Source: an uncultured Lachnospiraceae bacterium
GTDB lineage: Bacteria; Bacillota; Clostridia; Lachnospirales; Lachnospiraceae
Assembly (NCBI GenBank): GCA_947630005.1
Contig: CANRGB010000017.1
Span: forward strand, 1 to 38,459
Direction: 5' to 3'
DNA: 38,459 nucleotides
Shown: one piece after another, positions 1 to 7,862 of the stretch
Layout: every line of letters starts with the position of its first letter
How positions within the stretch are numbered: the stretch's first letter is position 1
Notes under the pieces: model-generated
What the model was told of the DNA's origin: nothing
Seen by the model: the letters and a program-made list of their open reading frames with translations, nothing else
The model's database searches: none
Position numbers and translations under genes: made by a program

Positions 1-1118
1 TCCTCTGACAGAAAATAATTATAAATCTGACTCTCAAAAATCCGATTGGCCACCGTTACCATACCGTCTCTTTCCGTGACAAAGCCAAACATTCTGCCTA
101 TACTTACAGCCTTATCATACTCCTGATATGGATACTTCTGACCTTCAAACAAAATATTATTCAGCATTTCCCGCAGATCCTGGTGATCCGAGATATGTTT
201 GATCATATCATCATAAAGCGTATTGGGACCTTTAACCAGCAGCTTAACCGCTTCCAGGATACCTTCCCGCGACCATGCGGCGGTGTAATCTGGAAAACCT
301 CTGCTGCCGGCAATTTCCTCATCCACTTTTTTGCAGATATAGGATACCAGAAACGGATAACCGCGGGTGTATTCATAAATCATATCAGCCGCCGCGTCCA
401 TATCCGCCCCGGTATGATGATCCATGTCATAATCTGTCAGCATACTGTGTATACCATCTCTGGAAAGACTCATATCGACATTAAATTCAGCCGCAATATT
501 CCAGGGACTATTATAACTCTGTTCCTGACCGGGATGCAGTTTCATCTTCAGGTTGCGGATATCATGCACACCCGCCAGCACAACACTCTGAAATGTGTCT
601 CCGCGGCCCGCCGCCCGGCGGAGATACCGTTCCCGCAAAAGTCCCAGAAAATTTAAAAATATCTGATTATCAGCCGCCCTGTCCACTTCATCGACCAAAA
701 GTACAACCTTTCTGTCCGCCAGACGGCAGAAATCAGAAATCTTATTACTAAGACTGTCCAGAGGCCATTCGCGGGAAACCGGCTGATCCCATAGTTTTAT
801 CAGATCTTCTGAAACTCCCTGCGTCTCCCGCAAAGCTCTGGATGCTTTATTGACAAATCCCTGCGCCATCGCATACATGGAAACAAAGCAGTCGTCGGCC
901 GCCTCAAAGCTCATATCTATCACGATATACTGATCTTTCAGTTTTCGGTAAAGAAGTTCCAGTATCGTAGACTTCCCATACTGTCTGGCGCGGTTAATCG
1001 TGAAATATTCACCTTGCCGTATAAATCTGTTTTCAATCTGCTCTATGGCGGCGCTCATGTCCACCATATAATGTTTTGACGGGATACAGATACCTGTGAT
1101 ATTGAATTTACGCGGCAT
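1..1118 (-). CDS. AAA ATPase (AAA_35-like), 3' end outside window
   Basis: The frame is open from the ATG at 1118 to the left edge (372 codons), so the C-terminus is missing. The protein begins MPRKFNITGICIPSKHYMVD. It carries a modified Walker A, RARQYGKST (about residues 43-51), and a Walker B, KVVLLVDEVD, near residue 125-135. This layout is typical of the AAA-ATPase-like group (Pfam AAA_35), often found as stand-alone genes in Clostridia and of uncertain role; some are discussed as defence or signalling ATPases. AGGAAG lies 8-9 bases before the ATG, and a good promoter lies further upstream, so it is probably its own transcription unit. The family call is from motifs only; the biological role is not visible. 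Confidence 0.75.
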   Translation of the reverse strand, partial: MPRKFNITGICIPSKHYMVDMSAAIEQIENRFIRQGEYFTINRARQYGKSTILELLYRKLKDQYIVIDMSFEAADDCFVSMYAMAQGFVNKASRALRETQGVSEDLIKLWDQPVSREWPLDSLSNKISDFCRLADRKVVLLVDEVDRAADNQIFLNFLGLLRERYLRRAAGRGDTFQSVVLAGVHDIRNLKMKLHPGQEQSYNSPWNIAAEFNVDMSLSRDGIHSMLTDYDMDHHTGADMDAAADMIYEYTRGYPFLVSYICKKVDEEIAGSRGFPDYTAAWSREGILEAVKLLVKGPNTLYDDMIKHISDHQDLREMLNNILFEGQKYPYQEYDKAVSIGRMFGFVTERDGMVTVANRIFESQIYNYFLSE

Positions 1119-1153
1119 ACGCAGGACTTCCTTTCTGCCTGTTCTGTACATTG

Positions 1154-1182
1154 ATTGTACCATGAAAAGAAATCATTTACAA
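1154..1182 (-). promoter_or_regulatory. sigma-A type promoter for the AAA ATPase gene
   Basis: On the minus strand TTGTAA (1177-1182) is followed by a 17-base spacer and TACAAT (1154-1159). The start codon at 1118 is about 35 bases downstream. Confidence 0.7.
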
Positions 1183-1203
1183 CGAAATATCGCAAACGAT
1201 GAA

Positions 1204-1278
1204 TGACCCCCCTCGGACATGGTTACTGTTCACTCCCCAATGTCATGATGCTGGGGTCAAAACATGGAGTAATCCATG
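1204..1278. other. structured, gene-poor intergenic stretch (1119-1600)
   Basis: No convincing gene lies between 1119 and 1600. The stretch holds an inverted repeat TGACCCC (1204-1210) / GGGGTCA (1253-1259) and a small perfect hairpin CATGGA-gtaa-TCCATG (1263-1278). A 63-codon open frame on the minus strand (1257-1448, GTG start) has no proper ribosome binding site and is not called. The rest is unremarkable apart from the terminator listed separately. Confidence 0.4.
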
Positions 1279-1516
1279 CCTGACTTCCCCACCGGACCTT
1301 GAAAATTTAATGCTTTACAGTAATCTCTGACTTTTCCATGAATTTGATGGACGGATACAGTTGGACAGGCGGGGTTGGGGGATGCTTTTTTCCCGCTTTT
1401 CATGCCAGGACCACAAAGTCCGTTTTCATCCTGCATGCCTTCTCCCACAAACTGGTTGCGGTGGAGATTTACTCCTTTCCATAAGGCGTTTCTCTCTTTG
1501 CCGCGAACGCGTCACG

Positions 1517-1549
1517 CAAAATATCCGGCCGCCCGCAGACAGCCGGATA
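1517..1549 (-). terminator. probable intrinsic terminator after the ATP-grasp gene
   Basis: ATCCGGC (minus, 1548-1542) pairs with GCCGGAT (1529-1523), loop 12 bases, followed by ATTTT. It lies about 50 bases past the stop codon of the ATP-grasp gene. The U-tract is short, so efficiency is uncertain. Confidence 0.55.
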
Positions 1550-1600
1550 ATAATGCTTTTATTAGTAAAAAATTTTGAAACTGAATGCGGCCTTTCCCGA

Positions 1601-2794
1601 TCACTTACAGTTCAGAATATCTCCGTAGAACTCATCCAGCTGCTCTCTTGTATCGAACACCGCCACATACATCTGGTTGCCCATCGCACCGGAGAGAACG
1701 TCCGGGATCCGCTCCATCATCTTCATGCGGCTGCCGTATTTCTCCACGATCTCCGCGTGGCTCATGGTGAAGTCCTTGCCGTCGCGCCGTCCGGCAAACG
1801 CGCAGTACGCGTGCTCGCCGACCGGCATCGTCGAGCGGTCGAACGCGATCATATCCGCCCAGATCTTATACACATCCGTGCTGTGCGCGAAGTCGATCAT
1901 ATCCGGCGTCACACCGCCGCTCGGACGCATGTTTACCTCGAGCGCCACAAGATCGCCCTTCTTTCCGAGTCCCTCCTGATCTTTGAGCAGGCGGAAAAAC
2001 TCAAAGTGCACGAAGCGGCTCCGCACGTCAAAGCTTTTCACCGTCTTTCTTCCGGCTTCTCTCGTGTCATCCGGCAGGTCTTTCAGAATGTAAAACAGGG
2101 AATTGTCGTTGTTGTTCACAATGTCCATGATCGAGGTCGGCGTCACGTTTCCTGTTTCAAACATCGGCTCGCCGTTCGAGTCAATGATCGCGTCATAGGA
2201 ATTGACCTCGCCGTCCACGAATTCTTCCATGATATACTGTGTCTCGGGCCATTTCAGCTTGAAAAACTCTTCCAGATCTTTTTTATCCCCGATTTTAAAT
2301 GTATGGGAAGCGCCGACGCCGTTGTCCGGCTTTGCCACCACGGGATATCCGACCTTCTCCACAAATTCCGTGCAGCCTTCCAGGGTATCCACCATATGGT
2401 AGCGCGCCACCGGAAGTCCTACGCGCTTATAGTACTCTTTCATCTTTGATTTGTACTTGATGCGCGGCATGTCTTTCGTCTGAAAGCCTGTCGTGATATT
2501 GAAATCCGTGCGGAGCTTCGCGTCTCTCTCCAGCCAGTACTCATTGTTGGATTCCAGCCAGTCAATACGTCCGTGCTTGAAAATAAAGAAGGCCACCGCT
2601 CTGTACACCTCATCCTCATTTTCAAGATTGCTTACTTTATAGTATTCATTCAGGCTGTCCTTCAGATTCTGCGTCAGTTCGTCATACGGCTGATCTCCGA
2701 TACCGAGCACGTTCATTCCGTTTTTCTTCAGTTCCCTGCAGAACTGCCAGTAATTTGTCGGGAAATTTGGTGAGATAAAAATAACGTTTTTCAT
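1601..2794 (-). CDS. ATP-grasp domain protein (carboxylate-amine/thiol ligase-like)
   Basis: A 397-residue ATP-grasp protein. The N-terminal domain starts MKNVIFISPNFPTNYWQFC, like the nucleotide-fold preATP domain of carbamoyl-phosphate synthase-like ligases. The ATP-binding lysine region is VVAKPDNGVGASHTF, then IMEEFVDGEVNSYDAI, and the metal-binding motif is EVNMRPSGG near the C-terminal third. Such enzymes activate a carboxylate as acyl phosphate and join it to an amine or similar nucleophile; the substrate cannot be told. AAAGG lies 9 bases before the ATG. It is the last gene of a same-strand run with two esterase-fold proteins and a 4Fe-4S protein, which suggests a small-molecule or peptide modification pathway (inference). 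Confidence 0.8.
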   Translation of the reverse strand: MKNVIFISPNFPTNYWQFCRELKKNGMNVLGIGDQPYDELTQNLKDSLNEYYKVSNLENEDEVYRAVAFFIFKHGRIDWLESNNEYWLERDAKLRTDFNITTGFQTKDMPRIKYKSKMKEYYKRVGLPVARYHMVDTLEGCTEFVEKVGYPVVAKPDNGVGASHTFKIGDKKDLEEFFKLKWPETQYIMEEFVDGEVNSYDAIIDSNGEPMFETGNVTPTSIMDIVNNNDNSLFYILKDLPDDTREAGRKTVKSFDVRSRFVHFEFFRLLKDQEGLGKKGDLVALEVNMRPSGGVTPDMIDFAHSTDVYKIWADMIAFDRSTMPVGEHAYCAFAGRRDGKDFTMSHAEIVEKYGSRMKMMERIPDVLSGAMGNQMYVAVFDTREQLDEFYGDILNCK

Positions 2795-2852
2795 AGCTTA
2801 TACCTTTTTGTTTCCTTTCGCTTTTTAATTTCTTTCATGTTTCTTTGCGTTT

Positions 2853-3617
2853 TCAGCCTTCCTCATCCTCCAGCAGGAACGGCAGAAAATACTCTACCTG
2901 ACGGAACCACCAGTACCAGTCATGCGAACAGTCATATCCCCAGTAATCAACCCAGATATTGATCCCTTTGGATTTGAGCGCCGCGTCCAGCTCCCTCGTG
3001 GAAGACGGCACCTCCCAGGCCCCCTGTCCCACACAGATCACCGCTTTTTTCTGATTGTAAAGCCCGATATACGGATGATCTTCCGGCATATTCGGCACAT
3101 AATGCACCGGAGAATTCAGATAGAGCAGATCATCCATGTAAGAGCCGAACCCGTACTCCGCCGTGTAGATGCCGCTCAGCGCCAGAAGACCGTCAAACAG
3201 ATCCGGTCTGCGCAGATACAGATTCACCGCATGCAGCGCCGCAAGGCTCGCCCCGAATACGAGGATTCCCGGATAGCCGTCCCAGCCGTTCCACTCATTC
3301 GCCACAGACTGCATGAACGGCACCATCTCATTCGTGATATAGCTCATCCACTGCTCATGCCGCTCGCTTCTCCATCTCGGGTCGCCCCACTGGTTTGACC
3401 AGGTTTCCTGATCCATCGTGTCAATCGCGAACACCATCACCTGGCCGGACTCAATCCACGGAGCCCATACATCCGCCATGCCAAAATTTTCAAAGTCATA
3501 AAATCTTCCGTCCTGACACGGAATGAACAGTACCGGTTTCCCCGCATGCCCGTAAATCTTACATTCCATGTCCCGTCCCAGCGAGGGACTGTAATCTTTT
3601 AAGTATGTGGTTTTCAT
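2853..3617 (-). CDS. alpha/beta-hydrolase esterase-fold protein
   Basis: 254 residues, esterase-family (enterochelin esterase/esterase D-like) alpha/beta hydrolase. The nucleophile elbow reads VFGASLAALHAV, with Ser in a G-A-S-L-A setting instead of the usual G-x-S-M-G. A late His sits in DCSHDWYWW, a common place for the catalytic His. No signal peptide is visible, so it is cytoplasmic. AAGGA lies 9 bases before the ATG. It stands 58 bases upstream of the ATP-grasp gene and follows a paralogous esterase after a 191-base gap. Whether the altered elbow still supports hydrolysis, or acts as an acyltransferase, is open. Confidence 0.75.
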   Translation of the reverse strand: MKTTYLKDYSPSLGRDMECKIYGHAGKPVLFIPCQDGRFYDFENFGMADVWAPWIESGQVMVFAIDTMDQETWSNQWGDPRWRSERHEQWMSYITNEMVPFMQSVANEWNGWDGYPGILVFGASLAALHAVNLYLRRPDLFDGLLALSGIYTAEYGFGSYMDDLLYLNSPVHYVPNMPEDHPYIGLYNQKKAVICVGQGAWEVPSSTRELDAALKSKGINIWVDYWGYDCSHDWYWWFRQVEYFLPFLLEDEEG

Positions 3618-3808
3618 GTTGTCTCATCCTTATGCGTTTTGTTTCTTAATCTTGTTTTGATATCTTTTGATATCCTGCTGATGCCGGGCCGAAAAGCCGC
3701 GCGTTCCAAGTTTGGCGGAAGAACACGGCATCAGAGTCCGGAAATATCGGAAAGGCGCCGTTTTCACGGAAAAACGGAAGAATCTGAGGTGTTTCAGACC
3801 CGATCCCG

Positions 3809-4576
3809 TCACTCCCCTTCATCATACAGCAGCGCGTCCATAAAAAACGGAACCTGCCGCTCCCAGCATGCCTCGCAATGTTCGCCGTTCGGCACGATAC
3901 GGCTTTCCACCCAGATATCACGTTCAAGCAGCATGCGCGTCACTTCCCGGAACTGCCTCCGCATATACGGGTGATTGTGAATCTCCCGTGAACCGTAATC
4001 CAGATAAACCAGCGTGTCCGGCGCGAGCTTTGCGCCGCGGATCATCTGTTCGATCCGGTTGTCGTCGACCCAGACTGACGGAGAAAGCGCCGCGGCACGC
4101 GAAAAGTACTGATTATACGCGATCACTGCGTACAGGCTCATCAGCCCTCCCATTGAGCTTCCCGCGATGAATGTCGTCTCCCGGCCCGGAAGCGTACGGA
4201 AATTTTCATCAATCTCCTTCTTGAACGTGTGAACCATCCAGTCCATTGTGATCTTCCCGAGCCCCTTCATCGGACCGTACTCCGGATCATCAAAATCAAA
4301 CGGAGAATACTCTCTGAGTCTGCCGTGATCCGGACTGTGATTGCACTCCACGGCCGCGATGATCATCTGCGTACTCGTATAATCCATATACTCCTTCATA
4401 CCCCAGCTCTTGCCGTATGTCGCGTGCTCATCGAAAAATACGTTGTGTCCGTCAAACATATAAAGAACCGGATAATAATCTTCATAATATCTGTAGGATT
4501 CCGGAAGATAAAGATACGCTTTGCGTGTCTTATCACCTGTCAGCTCCGGGATTGTAATATCCCAGGTTTCTACCAT
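3809..4576 (-). CDS. esterase family protein (enterochelin esterase/IroE-like fold)
   Basis: 255 residues. The protein starts MVETWDITIPELTGDKTRKA and contains the lead-in VLYMFDGHNVFFDE. The canonical nucleophile elbow is IAGSSMGGLMSLYA, a likely catalytic Asp lies in YLDYGSRE, and a late His in PNGEHCEACWE. The fold family covers siderophore esterases, S-formylglutathione hydrolases and mycolyl/acyl transferases; no signal peptide is seen. GGGGGA lies 7 bases before the ATG. The gene is only 12 bases downstream of the 4Fe-4S protein, so the two are very likely co-transcribed. It is a paralogue of the next gene but retains the standard elbow. Confidence 0.8.
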   Translation of the reverse strand: MVETWDITIPELTGDKTRKAYLYLPESYRYYEDYYPVLYMFDGHNVFFDEHATYGKSWGMKEYMDYTSTQMIIAAVECNHSPDHGRLREYSPFDFDDPEYGPMKGLGKITMDWMVHTFKKEIDENFRTLPGRETTFIAGSSMGGLMSLYAVIAYNQYFSRAAALSPSVWVDDNRIEQMIRGAKLAPDTLVYLDYGSREIHNHPYMRRQFREVTRMLLERDIWVESRIVPNGEHCEACWERQVPFFMDALLYDEGE

Positions 4577-4588
4577 ACTCTGTCCCCC

Positions 4589-6031
4589 TTATTCTTTTCT
4601 GGCCGGTTTTTTCTTCTGCATGCTCAGCAGTCTGTCCAGATATACCGACTTAAACTGTTTGCTGGCAAGCGCCTGCTTCATCGGCGGAAGCTTCAGGATT
4701 GTTCCGAACACAGCCGCCATCGCCCTGTGGTTCGCAAACGCCTGGTTATCAAAGATAAGATTCTGCAGCGTGCCTTTTTCGATCGCCTGCAGCACAAAAC
4801 GATGCGTGCTGTTCACCGGTGTAATAACCTGTATCGGACGGCGTTCCAGCTCGATCGCTCCTGTCGGGCAGTTGCGCGCGCATACGCCGCATCCAAGACA
4901 GATCTCACTGTCGACCACGGCATGTTTTTTCTTCCGCGCAGGCTTCGCGGCTCCTGCCTGCGAACCGGCAGACGCCTGATCCCCGGCGCCATCTGTTCCG
5001 GATGCCTGTGCCCTGCTGCCTGCCGCATTCCCGGTTCCCGCATTCCCGGTTCCTGCCGTCGTCTTCTCCCCGTTTTCCGCGCCGGCGTTTTCCTCCACTT
5101 TTATCGCCAGGATCGGACAGACTTTCGCGCACTTTCCGCAGCCGACGCACTTGTCGAGCGACACCTTCGGAATATAATTCGTCGTGGCGACCGGCTGCAT
5201 CGGAGCAAACTTCCGCGCCGCCTGCAGCGCCTCACAGCAGCAGCCGCAGCAGTTGCAGATAAAGGCCGGATTCTCGCGGACATTCTCGCCGATCTGCACA
5301 AGATTGCTCGCGTAGGAGCGCTCCAGCACATCCATCGCCTCTTCCTTCGAGATCAGCCGCGCGTATCCGCCGTGCTCGCTTATAGAACGGGCCACATTGC
5401 CAAATGTCAGGCAGACATCCCACGGCGCGTCGATCTCGCATGGATGACCCGCGTGATACGCCTTATGACGGCAGTAGCAGAGGCCCAGTCCGATATACTC
5501 CGCTTCCTCCACAATGTGCGTCGCCCGCTCGTAATCAAGGATGTGATTCATCTTGTCATTCGTCAGCACAGGCTCCTGCACGTAAACGCGGCCCAGCCTT
5601 GTCTCCGTCGCGAAGAACAGGTCCTTCACAAAGTCTTCCTCGACATTCATATACTGGTAATAGAGCTCCGCCAGATATTTCTGGTCAATGTCTCCCCTTG
5701 TCCGCATCAGCGCGAACTCGATAAATCCCGCCATTGGCGGCGGCATCACAAACTGCCGCTGCCCGTGATACTCCGAGTCCACCAGCAGAGCCTTGTCGCA
5801 GAGATGATCCAGCACCTTCTCTGCCTTCGCTTCCGTCGTCCCCCAGATCCGCGCCGCCTTCTTCAGCGTAAACGGGCGCACCGGGAGAAGCGACACCCAT
5901 TTCGCCTCCCGCTCCGTATACAGCACCTGGAGAATCTTATACAGAGTCTCCGACGGCGGAGCGCCCTGTGTAAACCAGTTGATTCTCTCTTCCAGACTTT
6001 TGTAAGCATCCCTTGTGGTCAAATGTCCCAT
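4589..6031 (-). CDS. 4Fe-4S dicluster protein with long linker between clusters
   Basis: 480 residues. The N-terminal half looks like a winged-helix-like region (PFTLKKAARIWGTTEAKAEK). A Cys cluster CYCRHKAYHAGHPC follows near the middle, then CNCCGCCCEAL. Two ferredoxin-type motifs follow: CVGCGKCAKVCP and CLGCGVCARNCP, each able to ligate a 4Fe-4S cluster. Between the two ferredoxin motifs is a linker of roughly 60 residues rich in Gly/Ala/Thr/Asn ending in a basic ARKKKH; normally these motifs are close together. It probably moves electrons for a partner redox enzyme; the partner is not identifiable here. AAGG lies about 9 bases before the ATG. First gene of the esterase/ATP-grasp cluster. 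Confidence 0.8.
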   Translation of the reverse strand: MGHLTTRDAYKSLEERINWFTQGAPPSETLYKILQVLYTEREAKWVSLLPVRPFTLKKAARIWGTTEAKAEKVLDHLCDKALLVDSEYHGQRQFVMPPPMAGFIEFALMRTRGDIDQKYLAELYYQYMNVEEDFVKDLFFATETRLGRVYVQEPVLTNDKMNHILDYERATHIVEEAEYIGLGLCYCRHKAYHAGHPCEIDAPWDVCLTFGNVARSISEHGGYARLISKEEAMDVLERSYASNLVQIGENVRENPAFICNCCGCCCEALQAARKFAPMQPVATTNYIPKVSLDKCVGCGKCAKVCPILAIKVEENAGAENGEKTTAGTGNAGTGNAAGSRAQASGTDGAGDQASAGSQAGAAKPARKKKHAVVDSEICLGCGVCARNCPTGAIELERRPIQVITPVNSTHRFVLQAIEKGTLQNLIFDNQAFANHRAMAAVFGTILKLPPMKQALASKQFKSVYLDRLLSMQKKKPARKE

Positions 6032-6165
6032 ACAATATCACCCTTTTCAGAAATTTTCGCTGCGGTCCGCGTGTTCATTGTCCCATAAAGAAGTCTCTGC
6101 ACAGAAATCCGGAATCATGACACGCAATCTTTTTTATCATAGCACCAATTCGCGATTTATACCAG

Positions 6166-6201
6166 CAAAAAATGCCTCCGATAAAAACGAAGGCATTTTT
6201 A
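6166..6201 (-). terminator. intrinsic terminator after the diguanylate cyclase
   Basis: Stem AAAAATGCCT (6168-6177) / AGGCATTTTT (6191-6200) with a 13-base loop. On the minus strand it ends in a run of six T, 15-50 bases past the stop at 6216. It would separate the cyclase gene from the 4Fe-4S gene. Confidence 0.8.
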
Positions 6202-6215
6202 ACCCGGAAAGGAGC

Positions 6216-7685
6216 TTAATCCCGCTCTGTTCCGTATACCGTATATCTGTTTCTTCCGTTTTCTTTCGACCGGTACAGCGCCCGGTCCGCCCGTTTATAC
6301 AGCTCCCGGTAGCTTCTCCCGTTCTCAGGCGCACAGGCGATGCCGATGCTCAATGTGATCCTGCAGTCCGGCGCCCCTGAGATCTCCACCTGAGCCGCTG
6401 ATCTGCAGAGGCAGTCCGCGCGCTGTGTCACGATATCCATCTGCGAGACATTCTTCATCAGCACGACAAACTCGTCGCCGCCGACCCGGCCGATGATATC
6501 CACGTCCCTGAATTCCCTGCGCAGCAGCAGTCCGACTTTCCGAAGCGCCTCATCGCCGGCCGCATGGCCGTACTTATCATTGACCTTCTTAAACTCATCG
6601 ATATCCAGCATCAAAAACGCCTGCAGCATATCCGGCGGGGCCGAATCCATCCATTCTCCGATCTCATCCTCCGTCCGCTTTTTGTTGCACGCGCCGGTCA
6701 GGTCATCCGTCCGGGCCGAAGCAAGAAGCTCTCTCTGCCGTTTGAAATTCTCCCACCAGACAAACGCGAACAGAACGGCGATTCCCAGAAACAGCACCAC
6801 GGACAGAATCACCTCATAAAACCGGATGAAGCTGTACGCGCCCTCCGCCTTTTTGACGGGCACGATATAGCAGAATTTCCAGTCGCTCAGCCCCAGCGAC
6901 GCGTAAACCAGATAGCGGACTTTTCCGTCATCCCGCACCTTCACATAGCCGCTCTTTCTGTTCCGGAAGTCCTCGCTTACGTCCGTGATCCTGCCGTCAT
7001 CATAAAGCCACAGCTTCTCGTAGTATTCAAAGAAGTTGTCCTCCGGCACAAGGCCCTTATAGTTTTTGCTGTCCTCCTGATAGACAATGCTCCCGTCTTC
7101 CTTCACGATAACGGAAAAGCCTTCCCCGTCATACGCGGACTGGAAAAGAATCTGCTTCAGCGCGTCCACGCTGAACGCTCCCCCGAGCACGCCTCTGATC
7201 TCTCCATTTGAGCGGATCGGAACCCCAAGCACGATTCTCGTCTCCCCGTCAATCGGGCTGACGACAGGATCGCTCAGGGCGCGCGCGCCGCCGGCCGCTT
7301 TCCGGAAATATTCCTTGTCCGCGCCGGAACCGTGCTCGCCGTTATCATACGTGCCCTGTCCGTCTTTATCGTATACAATGATGTATTCAAGGTTGCATTT
7401 TTTCTTCAGGTCTTCCATAAGGCGGAGCGTGTCCTCTGTGACCAGCTCCTCCTGCTGTCCGATATAATCGGCAAGTCCCTCGAGATAGCCGTACTGCAGA
7501 TTAATGATCAGTTCAAAATGATAGCCCTGCCGTTCCACATTCTTCATAATCTCAAGCGTGACATTTTTCTCCGCTTTTCTCTGCACACAGTAGAAGAAGA
7601 CCAGAATACTGACAATCATGAATATAAGAAATGCCACCAGCGTCCCCACAAATTTACGAAAACTCAGCTGCCGTACTTTCCTCAT
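6216..7685 (-). CDS. membrane diguanylate cyclase with extracytoplasmic sensor
   Basis: 489 residues; makes cyclic di-GMP from two GTP. The order is: short basic N-terminus, membrane helix about 13-35 (LVAFLIFMIVSILVFFYCVQ), an extracytoplasmic dCache-like sensor region about 36-285 (with PVVSPIDGETRIVLGVPI), a second membrane helix about 288-312, then a GGDEF domain. The active-site motif GRVGGDEFVVLM is intact near residue 400. An inhibitory I-site RxxD (RDVD) stands exactly five residues before GGDEF, so product feedback is expected. No EAL domain is present. GGGGG lies 7 bases before the ATG. It has its own terminator and seems monocistronic. The ligand of the sensor is unknown. Confidence 0.92.
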   Translation of the reverse strand: MRKVRQLSFRKFVGTLVAFLIFMIVSILVFFYCVQRKAEKNVTLEIMKNVERQGYHFELIINLQYGYLEGLADYIGQQEELVTEDTLRLMEDLKKKCNLEYIIVYDKDGQGTYDNGEHGSGADKEYFRKAAGGARALSDPVVSPIDGETRIVLGVPIRSNGEIRGVLGGAFSVDALKQILFQSAYDGEGFSVIVKEDGSIVYQEDSKNYKGLVPEDNFFEYYEKLWLYDDGRITDVSEDFRNRKSGYVKVRDDGKVRYLVYASLGLSDWKFCYIVPVKKAEGAYSFIRFYEVILSVVLFLGIAVLFAFVWWENFKRQRELLASARTDDLTGACNKKRTEDEIGEWMDSAPPDMLQAFLMLDIDEFKKVNDKYGHAAGDEALRKVGLLLRREFRDVDIIGRVGGDEFVVLMKNVSQMDIVTQRADCLCRSAAQVEISGAPDCRITLSIGIACAPENGRSYRELYKRADRALYRSKENGRNRYTVYGTERD

Positions 7686-7862
7686 TGTAAACCCCCATGC
7701 CCTACGCAGGACAATTTGCGTATAAATCCGGCGGATCTCTCCGCTCTTTTGTCGAAAATAACTATTTTTCAGTATAGCACAGGTTGTGAAAGAAATCCAG
7801 CTATTATATAAATATTCATGTCCTTATTAATGACACGGGGGTGCCATTCAGTTTATAACATT

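Noticed and set aside
1257-1448. 63-codon minus-strand frame
   Set aside because: GTG start without a ribosome binding site, no recognisable domain, and overlap with inverted repeats. Kept only as part of a finding.
3646-3927. 93-codon minus-strand frame in the gap between the two esterases
   Set aside because: It overlaps the esterase gene in another frame, with no ribosome binding site and no recognisable sequence.
4229-6088. 619-codon plus-strand open frame
   Set aside because: Antisense of the 4Fe-4S protein and esterase genes; composition is typical of a shadow frame.
7771-7799. Promoter for the diguanylate cyclase gene (TATACT at 7771-7776)
   Set aside because: The -10 is good, but no acceptable -35 lies 16-18 bases upstream.
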